Origin: UBA6136 sp039795615
GTDB lineage: Bacteria; Pseudomonadota; Gammaproteobacteria; Methylococcales; Methylococcaceae
NCBI GenBank assembly: GCA_039795615.1
Contig: JBDKLO010000129.1
Location: forward strand, 1 to 20,403
Direction of reading: 5' to 3'
DNA length: 20,403 bases
Shown here: piece after piece, positions 14,151 through 20,403 of the stretch
Layout: each line of letters starts with the position of its first letter
How positions within the stretch are numbered: position 1 is the first letter of the stretch
Notes under the pieces: generated by a model
Databases searched by the model: none
What the model was told of the DNA's origin: nothing
Seen by the model: only the letters and a program-made list of their open reading frames with translations
Position numbers and translations under genes: made by a program

Positions 14151-15215
14151 TCAAACGGGCTCGTCGGGGTAAGAAACGATCTGATCGTCCTTTGGGTCGA
14201 CGTAATGCTTTGCGTTCAGTGCAGAATAAAGGTCCCAGCGCCGGTCTTCGAAATAATGTGTGGCCTTGGGTCGATCGTGAACCAGAGTTTCCGGATGAGT
14301 CGGCCCGTAGTAGGCGGGGACGCAATCGGCGATCAGCAGCATGTCCTCATTCCATCCGGACCCGGATTGGTCGCTTCGAGCGGGTGGCAAGGTCGTTTCG
14401 GGTAACAACGCATGACCATGCGGGTCGTAGAGGCAACTGTTGCCAAGATACCGGCCGACTTCCCGGCCCTGTTCGGTTTCGATGCCACGGCGATTGGCGT
14501 AGGCGCAGAACATTTCGTTCTGGTAGGCATTGGCCCGGATCAGGAACTTGGCATCGGGGTAGGGCGTCTTGGTCTTTTCACCGGTCCGAAGGATCATGTA
14601 GTCATCGGCTGCGGTCGGAATCACGACCAGTTGCGCGCCCTTGAGGGCCAGAATCCGGGATAGTTCGGGAAACTCTGCCTCATAACAATTGAGCACTCCG
14701 ACATTGACGCCGTTGACCTTGAAGACGGTAAAGGCTTTACCTTCTTCAGGATGGACGTGTCCGAATGACCAGATGTGACGTTCATCGCCGCCCCATAGAT
14801 GGGTTTTGCGATAGTTCTTGAGCGTTTCGCCCTGGGGCCCGAAAACCACGATACTGTCGTAATACCGTGTCAGCCCAGCGACCTTTGCGGATTCGGGATA
14901 GGGGCAGATGATGGCCAGCCCCTCATGGCGGGCCACCTCAGCAATCTGGTCCAGGATCCCCTCATGAAGAATGCGATCTGCAAGGGCATGCGCAGTTGCA
15001 GCATCCGTCGTGTTGTACCCGCTGAGGTAGAGCTCAGGGAAGCTCAAAAGATGTGCGCCGAGGCTTTTGGCCCGCCGCGCAACACTTTTGAGTGTCTCAA
15101 GATTGTTAAGGACGGATGCAAAATCCCCGGTGGGACCAGATCCTTGATACATCGCCAGGCGAATGTGAGGCAGCGTAGAAGGAATCGCATCGCTGATGAA
15201 GGATTGAACGATCAT
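14151..15215 (-). CDS. Nitrilase-superfamily amidohydrolase with C-terminal extension
   Basis: Carbon-nitrogen hydrolase with a Glu-Lys-Cys triad, likely an amidase. Counted from ATG 15215 (354 residues): Glu61 in LLSFPELYLSGYNT, Lys137 in NYRKTHLWG and nucleophile Cys177 in VGVLNCYEAEFPE. It is longer than most members (about 260-300); the extra 50-60 C-terminal residues run from the HPETLVHDRPKATHYF region to the end. NCYEAEFPE and VIPTAADDYM suggest the aliphatic-amidase/carbamoylputrescine-amidase side of the superfamily rather than true nitrilases, but the substrate is open. A TTG at 15242 would add nine residues; the ATG is preferred because the conserved fold starts at HIRLAMYQ. It is upstream of and close to the glutamate decarboxylase, suggesting a shared amide-to-GABA or nitrogen pathway. 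Confidence 0.88.
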   Translation of the reverse strand: MIVQSFISDAIPSTLPHIRLAMYQGSGPTGDFASVLNNLETLKSVARRAKSLGAHLLSFPELYLSGYNTTDAATAHALADRILHEGILDQIAEVARHEGLAIICPYPESAKVAGLTRYYDSIVVFGPQGETLKNYRKTHLWGGDERHIWSFGHVHPEEGKAFTVFKVNGVNVGVLNCYEAEFPELSRILALKGAQLVVIPTAADDYMILRTGEKTKTPYPDAKFLIRANAYQNEMFCAYANRRGIETEQGREVGRYLGNSCLYDPHGHALLPETTLPPARSDQSGSGWNEDMLLIADCVPAYYGPTHPETLVHDRPKATHYFEDRRWDLYSALNAKHYVDPKDDQIVSYPDEPV

Positions 15216-15496
15216 GAGATGTCTCGATAAGGGTGTGCTCAACTCGTTCTATCTTAATGCCAGAAATGCCGAAAAAAGGCGATTCGTACGTCACCAAATT
15301 GACCCAAAATGGAAACATTCCTGCACCCCTTTGTAGCAGGTCATGCACAGCACGTAACTTAACTGATTGATTTCTCGTAAAAGGCGTCCAAGATTCAATG
15401 ACTTGCGATATCGCCTATATAAAACAATAGGTTACGCTACTGTCTGAAGTTCGGTCAATCCAGTGGACCCCCCGCTGATTGGGACTGCTCACGGGT

Positions 15497-15531
15497 CTAT
15501 GCACAAAGTTATCCACAGAAATTGTGGATAA
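15497..15531. promoter_or_regulatory. Cluster of three DnaA boxes
   Basis: CTATGCACA (15497-15505, plus; 8 of 9 to TTWTNCACA), a perfect TTATCCACA (15509-15517, plus) and a perfect TTATCCACA on the minus strand (15531-15523). The last two are the arms of a 10-bp perfect inverted repeat (15508-15517 and 15523-15532) with the 5-nt centre GAAAT. Such a cluster could be a DnaA-regulated promoter, a DnaA-titration site, or part of an origin. Confidence 0.7.
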
Positions 15532-15645
15532 CACTGATGGGGTTTAGGGGACATAAGTCAAGCTGAAAATGGCACTCGATTTCGTGATGGGGGAGGAGGG
15601 CGAACGCCGGGTAAATCAATGGCGCGCGCAATTGCTATAAGACAA

Positions 15646-15660
15646 ATGCTCATGTAGCAT
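15646..15660. promoter_or_regulatory. Operator-like dyad upstream of the repressor gene
   Basis: ATGCT (15646-15650) and AGCAT (15656-15660) form a 5-5-5 dyad, 5 nt downstream of a possible -10 (TATAAG, 15636-15641). The position suits autoregulation by the repressor encoded at 15703. Short arms make chance occurrence possible. Confidence 0.35.
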
Positions 15661-15702
15661 ATGACCTATTCTTGTCGTCCGTATCCATCGCAGGGGAATA
15701 CC

Positions 15703-16443
15703 ATGGAAATTCATGAACTCAGACTTCGGGCGCTTCGATGGGAAATTGCCAAATTCCCTTCCATTGCGGCCTTTGCCCGCCATTACAAACTTGATGTGAC
15801 TTATGTTTCACAGCTCCTGAACGGGCATCGAAACCTTGGGGAAAAGGCCGCTCGCACTCTTGAAGGCAAGTTCGGCTGGCCGTCGATGAGCATGGATTTT
15901 CCTGAAAACGACTGGGATACGGGAACGGAAGCCAGTGTCGCCACACCCAAGGTTCGGACGGTGGAAAAAACGCGTGGCAGTGCGCGCCAGGCCCGACATT
16001 TCTTCAGCACGCTTCCCGGAGGTATCCGAGAAGTTCCCGTTATCAGCAGCGTTCAGGCGGGCCTTTGGCGAGAGGCGGTGGATTCCTATGCGCCTGGAGC
16101 TGGCCAGGACTATGTCGTGGTCCAGGCGGACCTCGGGAGTCATGCGTTCGCCTTGAAGGTCCGCGGAAATTCGATGGAGCCTGAATTCAAGGAAGGCGAC
16201 ACGATTATTGTCGATCCGGACATCAAGCCATCCCCTGGCGATTTTGTGGTTGCCCGCAATGCCGATCAAGAGGCGACATTCAAGAAGTATCGCCCCCGGG
16301 GCCAAAATGCCCAGGGTGTCGATGTGATTGAGTTGGTGCCGTTGAACGCGGACTATCCAATCCTTCGGTCCGATGTTTCACCGATTGAAATCATCGGGAC
16401 CTTGGTCGAGCATCGGCGCTATCGGAAGCCCCGCGACAATTAA
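15703..16443 (+). CDS. LexA/cI-type self-cleaving transcriptional repressor (S24 family)
   Basis: Phage-type repressor of 246 residues with a helix-turn-helix N-terminus and a S24 autoprotease C-terminus. The N-terminal part (IAAFARHYKLDVTYVSQLLN, then GHRNLGEKAARTLEGKFGWP) is typical of cI-like repressors. After a linker at about 65-108 comes the cleavage segment VPVISSVQAGLW with the Ala119-Gly120 bond, then catalytic Ser157 in KVRGNSMEPEF and Lys194 in ATFKKYRP. The 37-residue Ser-Lys spacing equals that of LexA (119/156). It is therefore expected to respond to RecA/DNA damage. Start ATG 15703 is chosen for its AGGGGA 5-6 nt upstream; an in-frame ATG at 15661 would add 14 residues. The next gene downstream encodes a small peptide. 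No other phage genes are present. Confidence 0.9.
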   Translation: MEIHELRLRALRWEIAKFPSIAAFARHYKLDVTYVSQLLNGHRNLGEKAARTLEGKFGWPSMSMDFPENDWDTGTEASVATPKVRTVEKTRGSARQARHFFSTLPGGIREVPVISSVQAGLWREAVDSYAPGAGQDYVVVQADLGSHAFALKVRGNSMEPEFKEGDTIIVDPDIKPSPGDFVVARNADQEATFKKYRPRGQNAQGVDVIELVPLNADYPILRSDVSPIEIIGTLVEHRRYRKPRDN

Positions 16444-16456
16444 TTAACAAAGGCTA

Positions 16457-16486
16457 TTGACATCGCAATATAGCAGCAGCTATTCT
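16457..16486 (+). promoter_or_regulatory. Strong sigma70 promoter with operator-like dyad for the small-peptide gene
   Basis: Consensus -35 TTGACA (16457-16462), 18-nt spacer, -10 TATTCT (16481-16486). A dyad ATAGC (16470-16474)/GCTAT (16479-16483) lies in the spacer and reaches into the -10, and another GCTAT lies at 16453-16457 at the -35. This is a good place for repressor binding. Start of transcription would be near 16493, just before a GC-rich hairpin. Confidence 0.7.
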
Positions 16487-16494
16487 TCTCCCAT

Positions 16495-16510
16495 GCCGCA
16501 TTCCTGCGGC
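16495..16510 (+). other. 5'-leader hairpin of the small-peptide mRNA
   Basis: GCCGCA (16495-16500) and TGCGGC (16505-16510) form a perfect 6-bp stem with the tetraloop TTCC at the predicted 5' end of the transcript. No U tract follows. It may protect the 5' end of the mRNA from decay. Confidence 0.5.
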
Positions 16511-16531
16511 CTGATAAACAGGAGAAGTCCG

Positions 16532-16690
16532 ATGAGCAATCAGTCCCTCTTTCTGATCATGTCCGTCATTTTCGTCATTGCGTCCAACATGGATTATGAG
16601 GATGCGGAAAGGCTGCGGGAGGCCAATCGTCCAGCAGTTGCCCAGTCAGACACGGCATCGGCGCATCTCGCTGATCGTCATCCTGCCTGA
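16532..16690 (+). CDS. Small single-pass membrane peptide next to the repressor
   Basis: 52 residues: a hydrophobic N-terminus (SLFLIMSVIFVIAS, about residues 5-18) followed by a polar tail starting NMDYEDAERLREANRP. The start ATG at 16532 has AGGAG 7 nt upstream, and a consensus promoter lies 46-75 nt upstream, so expression is well supported. A hydrophobic segment followed by a (M/L)DY(E/Q)D motif occurs in small phage or genomic-island proteins of Pseudomonas-like bacteria, as far as I recall; no function is established. Given its position directly downstream of an S24 repressor and under a separate promoter with a dyad, it may be a repressed, damage-inducible peptide (for example a membrane-active one). 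That is inference. The hydrophobic segment could also be a signal peptide. Confidence 0.65.
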   Translation: MSNQSLFLIMSVIFVIASNMDYEDAERLREANRPAVAQSDTASAHLADRHPA

Positions 16691-16700
16691 TCGGATGCTA

Positions 16701-16716
16701 AGCCGGTTGGCCGGCT
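16701..16716. terminator. Hairpin between convergent genes, possible bidirectional terminator
   Basis: AGCCGG (16701-16706) and CCGGCT (16711-16716) form a perfect 6-bp stem with a TTGG loop, between the stop of the small peptide (16690) and the stop of the convergent autotransporter gene (16718). There is no poly-U on either side, so termination strength is doubtful. Confidence 0.4.
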
Positions 16717-16717
16717 C

Positions 16718-19501
16718 TCAGGGAGTCCAGGCAAAACCAACGTAGGTTTGAAGCCCCGGACTCCCTTGGCTCAACCCGGCTGCAGTATTGCCAAAAAGTT
16801 GGATGTGGTCATTCAGGGTCCAGATCAAACCGGCACCCAATACCACCGGGACATCGGTGATCGAATCCAAAGGCAACAGTACTTGATAGGGCACACTCAC
16901 AATGTGAGCAATTTGCTGGCAGGTCGTCCGTCCAATCTGGGCGCCTGTTTCGGTACAGATGTATTGATACCGCGTTTCCAATCGCGTTTCCGTGTGATGA
17001 TGGGAAACACGAGGCAACGTTGTTCGGTTGTAGTACCCATTGAAGAAGACGGCAACATCTTCTGTGATGTCGCGTTGAGCGGCCCACTGGGCAGCAAACT
17101 GCCAGACGCTCTTTGAAAGGTCATGGGGATCCTCGAAACTCGTGGCACCGACGTTATATTCAATTCCGATATCGAACGGCAGATCCTGATCGAAATTGAA
17201 GGAAAATCCCGGCGACGTGGGTGATTGGAAGGCCGTTGAGGCGAGCCAGGGCGTGGTAATCGTGAGTTCGAAACCTGCCGCCGGGATGAAATACTCTTCC
17301 CAGGCATCCCAAAGGTGAATTTTCGTATCAAAGGCCATGGGACCTGAGCCCGATTCCGAACCGGTCCTTTTGTTCTGCACCTCATACGGAGTGTAGAAAA
17401 GTCGCAGTTCAATATTGTCCACCAGGCCGTAACGCAGCAAAACCTGGCCGGTTTCTGTTGGAGGAGCAGAGCCTTTGCTTCGAGCGGTATAGCTGAAAGG
17501 CGTACTTTCGAGATAGAAGCCACCCTCGGGGAGAGTGAAGGCGCTATTGGGATAGTTCGCCATATCCGCACCCGGATCGCGGATGGTCAGGGGTTTTTTG
17601 TCATCTTCCACGGCTTTCGGATTTTCGATGGCTGGCAATGCCGTTGCGTGCTCTTTTGGAGCCTTGATATCGGGTGCATCGTAGTTCCACACCACATTGC
17701 CCTGAAAGCTGCTGAGACGCCCGGTTCCGCTGTAGATCCCGCGATAGCCCAGTTCCAGATCAAACTGGTCATTCAGATGGCCGGTGAGGCCAGCATTGAT
17801 CAAGCCCGCTCCGGTCTGGCTATTGGACTGCGCACCGCGGGTTAGGATGTAGCCTTCGGAGGTCCCGATAAATCCGATTTCACGATCGGCCAGCGGCTGA
17901 TTCAGCATTTCGCGAAATCCGACGGCCAGACTGGAAATCCAGTTCACCTCATAGGCTTGCCACTCATAGTCATAGCGGGCCTGGATACGGGCAGAGACAA
18001 AGTTGCTGCTGAACGATCCCGCAACGTTGCCCAAGGCTCCAAGGCCCGATTCGACCAGGCCACTGTGCTGCGTGGTCAATGACTGAAATGCAAAGATTGG
18101 GGTCAGGCTGTGGCCGCCGCCCCATTCATAGCGCCAGGACGTTAGCGCCTCCGCGGTAATCAGACGGGCATTGCCACTGCTTTTGGATAGTCCCAGAAGA
18201 CTGACATTTCGGGTGCTTGTCCCGCCCTGGTCGTAACCGATCAAGAGGCCAAAGTGGCCCGTTTCACCCAAAGGCATGTCGGCGTAGGTTCCGATCTGCC
18301 AAAGGTTGGCCGTCAATTGGTTGTCGATACCGGTGCGGGTGGCGCCGGCCGAAAGATAGCCTGCGGTCAGGCCGACCGTCATGATATCCAAGATTCGGGT
18401 ATCAGCGCCGATGAGTGAACCGGCACTTTGCTGATGATAGCCGGTGGCATTGAGATTGCCCTCAACGCCACCAAAACTTCCAAGCCCACTCATCCAGTAA
18501 TGGGGATCTCCCGCCGGGACCTGTCCTCCTTGGCTTGCACTCATGCCCATTCGGGCATAGACCGGATTCCAGGCATCTGCGACCGCGCTGTAGAGAATGC
18601 CTGGGGTTTCAGCATGCAGTTCGCCGTCAATGCGGGTCAGCGTATTCTGGTATTGCGCCTGTGGTAATTGATAGAGGGTGTTGAGCGCGTTGTAGAGTGC
18701 CCCGGATGCTGTGGGTACTTCATGATCAAGGAGTTTCCCGAGGAGTCTCTGGTTTAAGGTTGCTGCCTCCCGCTCGAAGTACTTCACCGGGTCAAGCGTC
18801 AGAAACACCTGACCGTTACTGGTTTCTGTGACCCGGTAATTCCAATTTCCGTTGTCGTCAGCGATCAGGACCTGAGGTGTTCCTGACACAAGTTGGGCGG
18901 ATGGCTTCGTCGGATTGATTAGCGTATACGTTGGTCTTAATGGCCCCTTGTGACGATAATCGAAGTTCTCAAGATGAATGTCCAAGTCACCGTCAAGCTG
19001 GAGCTTTTCACCTTCCACCTGCAATTGCGAGTTTCCGGTAGGCGTGACCTTAAAGAAGGTGCTGCCGCTGGAGGTCTGAAGAAAATCGCCGGCGATGGTC
19101 ATCTTCGCCGTGGGATTGACTCGACCGTATTGGAGCCAGGGGAGAGCTGATGGGGAGGGGATCAGCTGAGTGGACTTGGGGGATTTGTCAAAAATGCTTG
19201 GAAGGTCACTCGGACGTGTCTCGTCGGTAATCAGCGCCCCCCTGTTATCGACCGATCCGCCGAGTGTGCCCTTTCCGAAGATGACCCCTTGATTGAGGAT
19301 GTGATCTGAACCCAAAACGCTCGATTCAGGAAGTGGAATGACCTGATCGGTTGTGACAACGGTGGGGGCATTCGGCAATAAGCGCTCAGGGGGAGTGGAG
19401 GTCTCGGCTGCCACATTTCCGAAGGTCAGGCACCCCAGCAAGCAAACCCATCTGGCTTCATAGGTGATGATGTCCAGAGCCTGTGCTTTGCGGGAGGACA
19501 T
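16718..19501 (-). CDS. Autotransporter fused to a second outer-membrane beta-barrel
   Basis: 927 residues. Signal peptide at about 1-32 (WVCLLGCLTFGNVAA). A short beta-helix-like passenger at about 45-240 contains HILNQGVIFGKGTLGGSVDN and MTIAGDFLQTSSGSTF. A helical junction at about 240-320 (NQRLLGKLLDHEVPT, RIDGELHAETPGILYSAV) is typical ahead of autotransporter barrels. The autotransporter beta-domain spans about 335-609, from HYWMSGLGSFGGVEGNLNAT to SSFQGNVVWNY. A Pro/Lys/Asp-rich linker follows at 610-640. Then a second barrel at 641-927 starts DPGADMANYPNSAFTLPEGG and is closely related to residues 122-374 of the barrel encoded at 7539-8663. Unlike that paralogue it carries an insertion at about 831-875 with HHH and a Cys849/Cys861 pair. 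An internal autotransporter barrel followed by another barrel is unusual. ATG 19501 lacks a clear Shine-Dalgarno. Confidence 0.85.
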   Translation of the reverse strand: MSSRKAQALDIITYEARWVCLLGCLTFGNVAAETSTPPERLLPNAPTVVTTDQVIPLPESSVLGSDHILNQGVIFGKGTLGGSVDNRGALITDETRPSDLPSIFDKSPKSTQLIPSPSALPWLQYGRVNPTAKMTIAGDFLQTSSGSTFFKVTPTGNSQLQVEGEKLQLDGDLDIHLENFDYRHKGPLRPTYTLINPTKPSAQLVSGTPQVLIADDNGNWNYRVTETSNGQVFLTLDPVKYFEREAATLNQRLLGKLLDHEVPTASGALYNALNTLYQLPQAQYQNTLTRIDGELHAETPGILYSAVADAWNPVYARMGMSASQGGQVPAGDPHYWMSGLGSFGGVEGNLNATGYHQQSAGSLIGADTRILDIMTVGLTAGYLSAGATRTGIDNQLTANLWQIGTYADMPLGETGHFGLLIGYDQGGTSTRNVSLLGLSKSSGNARLITAEALTSWRYEWGGGHSLTPIFAFQSLTTQHSGLVESGLGALGNVAGSFSSNFVSARIQARYDYEWQAYEVNWISSLAVGFREMLNQPLADREIGFIGTSEGYILTRGAQSNSQTGAGLINAGLTGHLNDQFDLELGYRGIYSGTGRLSSFQGNVVWNYDAPDIKAPKEHATALPAIENPKAVEDDKKPLTIRDPGADMANYPNSAFTLPEGGFYLESTPFSYTARSKGSAPPTETGQVLLRYGLVDNIELRLFYTPYEVQNKRTGSESGSGPMAFDTKIHLWDAWEEYFIPAAGFELTITTPWLASTAFQSPTSPGFSFNFDQDLPFDIGIEYNVGATSFEDPHDLSKSVWQFAAQWAAQRDITEDVAVFFNGYYNRTTLPRVSHHHTETRLETRYQYICTETGAQIGRTTCQQIAHIVSVPYQVLLPLDSITDVPVVLGAGLIWTLNDHIQLFGNTAAGLSQGSPGLQTYVGFAWTP

Positions 19502-19548
19502 TTGAGGGTATGCTCTGCGGGGCGGTGGCCTAAGTGCCCTTGATTATC

Positions 19549-19559
19549 CTTAATTTAAG
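19549..19559. promoter_or_regulatory. Small palindrome in a divergent promoter region
   Basis: CTTAATTTAAG (5-1-5 perfect dyad) lies in the AT-rich 72-nt gap between the divergent autotransporter and lipoprotein starts. Both promoters must be here; a minus-strand GATAAT (19547-19542) could be a -10. No known regulator motif was recognised. Confidence 0.3.
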
Positions 19560-19573
19560 TTGAATCGGTGTAT

Positions 19574-20245
19574 ATGGATAAAAATATTTTTCAGGGGCTG
19601 CCCCTTCTCGTCGTGGCCATGTTCACGGCAGGGTGCACAATGATTCCTCCAGGAATTTCAACCGTCACCTACTACAACTATGGTGCGGCGATGCCTTTGT
19701 TGAGGCCGCTGGATGCGTACCCCATTAACGTGCTGGTACAGGACCTGAGGCCCGAAATTCTGAGCCTTAAAAAGATTCCACTATATGTGGGGAAGGCAGA
19801 GAACGGATTCGGTGAGGTTCGTGACGTTTTGAACCGTGATGATTGCCCTGTCCCGGTCAGCGTGCATCGGACCCCGCATTGCCTCAGTTTTGCCGAGTCG
19901 CTGTCACATCGAATCAAGTCATCCAAGACAATGCCCACCAGGGAAACCAGTCAGGGTCTTTTGCTGGTTGAGATCCGGACATGGGACACCCATGCAGGTG
20001 CGGAGCTTTTCCTGGACTATGCAATTGATGTGTACTTGCGTTCCAACAGTGGTGAGAGACTGGGATCTGCAAGCATTCAAGGCTCACATGAAAAGATCGA
20101 TACGCAAGAGGTCGGCAAGATGAGCTTTGCCAACCACGTCGAAAAGGAAGAGCGACTGAGTGCCATCGTCGCCGGCGTGCTGGATGCAAAAATTGCCCAA
20201 CTGCTCCAAGGCCCCTTGCAGAAAGCCCTGTTTGATCTTCGCTAA
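19574..20245 (+). CDS. Predicted lipoprotein of unknown function
   Basis: 223 residues. The N-terminus has a basic start, a hydrophobic stretch (GLPLLVVAMF) and the lipobox TAGC, with lipidation predicted at Cys21. The mature domain begins with PINVLVQDLRPE, a beta-strand pattern reminiscent of YajG-type lipoproteins, and later has LLLVEIRTWDTHAGAELFLD and a helical C-terminus (IVAGVLDAKIAQLLQGPLQK). The resemblance is weak and no function is assigned. Two Cys at about residues 91 and 103 could form a periplasmic disulfide. Start ATG 19574 is preferred over GTG 19568; neither has a good Shine-Dalgarno. It is divergent from the autotransporter-barrel fusion, so the two may be co-regulated. Confidence 0.75.
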   Translation: MDKNIFQGLPLLVVAMFTAGCTMIPPGISTVTYYNYGAAMPLLRPLDAYPINVLVQDLRPEILSLKKIPLYVGKAENGFGEVRDVLNRDDCPVPVSVHRTPHCLSFAESLSHRIKSSKTMPTRETSQGLLLVEIRTWDTHAGAELFLDYAIDVYLRSNSGERLGSASIQGSHEKIDTQEVGKMSFANHVEKEERLSAIVAGVLDAKIAQLLQGPLQKALFDLR

Positions 20246-20257
20246 AAGATCGGAATC

Positions 20258-20284
20258 AAAAAAGGCGAGCGCTCTTTCAGGCTC
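20258..20284 (-). terminator. Weak terminator-like structure for the right-edge gene
   Basis: On the minus strand GAGC (20284-20281) can pair with GCTC (20270-20267), followed by GCC and a T6 run (20263-20258). It overlaps the stop codon of the edge gene. The stem is short, so the call rests mainly on the T tract and position between convergent genes. Confidence 0.3.
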
Positions 20285-20403
20285 AAGGTGAGGGTCTGAA
20301 CTGGCCGTCGTAACTCATCATGAGGACGAGGTAAATGACCGACTGGCCTGGTATCAGGGGGCCTGAAACCCCTTCAGGCCCGTAGAAGCCGCCCTGGGTG
20401 CCG
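20283..20403 (-). CDS. C-terminal end of an unidentified protein (partial)
   Basis: The minus strand is open from the right edge to a TGA at 20285-20283, giving 39 residues that include GTQGGFYGPEGVSGPLIPGQ and end YDGQFRPSP. A Gly/Pro-rich start followed by a hydrophobic beta-like strand (SVIYLVLMMSY) suggests an extracytoplasmic or beta-rich domain, but the family is not recognised. The 37-nt gap to the convergent lipoprotein stop and a following T6 run support a real gene end. The reading frame could be fortuitous given its length. Confidence 0.5.
   Translation of the reverse strand, partial: GTQGGFYGPEGVSGPLIPGQSVIYLVLMMSYDGQFRPSP

Larger units (their letters stand above)
15216..15702. 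other. 487-nt intergenic region with DnaA boxes and AT-rich stretch
   Basis: No gene was found between the divergent nitrilase and repressor starts. Visible contents: an AT-rich segment at about 15355-15435 holding the palindrome GCGATATCGC (15405-15414) and a CCTAT/ATAGG repeat (15414-15432); a cluster of DnaA boxes at 15497-15531; and a dyad at 15646-15660 just upstream of the repressor. A 23-codon ORF at 15569-15640 has no ribosome-binding site and is not called. The promoters for both flanking genes must lie here, but none is convincing by eye apart from a TATAAG at 15636-15641. Confidence 0.7.

Noticed and set aside
15569..15640. A 23-codon ORF in the intergenic region, possible leader peptide of the repressor
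   Set aside because: No ribosome-binding site, no promoter placed for it, and no attenuator-like pairing seen.
15216..16690. A prophage remnant with attachment sites
   Set aside because: Only a repressor and a small peptide are present. No integrase, tRNA target, direct-repeat att pair or structural gene was found.
1..20403. CRISPR arrays, tRNA or rRNA genes, riboswitches and insertion sequences
   Set aside because: No regularly spaced repeats, no cloverleaf or rRNA-like stretches, and no transposase-like proteins were seen on reading both strands.

Overview
The window reads as a chromosomal segment of a free-living Gram-negative bacterium, most likely a gammaproteobacterium. The support is indirect: an EF-G of the second (EF-G2-like) type, a Zur/ZnuD-like zinc pair, outer-membrane beta-barrels, lipoproteins, a patatin lipoprotein, moderate GC content and fairly frequent TTG starts. 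No rRNA, tRNA, CRISPR array, insertion sequence or complete prophage was seen. No species can be named from the sequence alone.

Layout. 1-1908 (minus): the 5' end of an elongation factor G gene with a good sigma70-type promoter, then a two-gene unit of a small membrane protein and an amidase-signature hydrolase. 1959-6955: transport and envelope genes, namely a DMT/EamA permease (plus) whose 3' end overlaps a convergent chromate-family transporter, which is itself start-stop coupled to a patatin-like lipoprotein; then a CaCA-type cation exchanger (minus). 7072-8663 (plus): two secreted proteins coupled by a 4-nt overlap, a small helical periplasmic protein and an outer-membrane beta-barrel. 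8681-12709: a CPA2 antiporter and zur (minus), divergent from a ZnuD-like TonB-dependent receptor (plus), with a near-perfect Zur box between them. 12731-15215 (minus): a nitrilase-superfamily amidohydrolase and a glutamate decarboxylase, probably one operon.

15216-16690 is the least conventional part. A 487-nt intergenic region carries a tight cluster of DnaA boxes next to an AT-rich stretch. It is followed by a LexA/cI-type self-cleaving repressor and then by a sigma70 promoter with an operator-like dyad in its spacer, driving a 52-residue hydrophobic-plus-polar peptide. No other phage genes are present, so this may be a domesticated SOS-responsive remnant or a minimal module.

16718-20403: a 927-residue protein (minus) that fuses an autotransporter (passenger plus beta-domain) to a second outer-membrane barrel clearly paralogous to the stand-alone barrel at 7539-8663; a divergent lipoprotein gene (plus); and the last 39 codons of an unidentified minus-strand gene at the right edge.

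Common themes are envelope and ion homeostasis (zinc uptake, Ca2+/Na+/K+ exchange, chromate-family transport), acid or nitrogen metabolism (amidase, nitrilase, GAD) and outer-membrane proteins. The strongest lead for something undescribed is the double-barrel autotransporter with its paralogous single-barrel partner. The repressor/DnaA-box/small-peptide locus is second.
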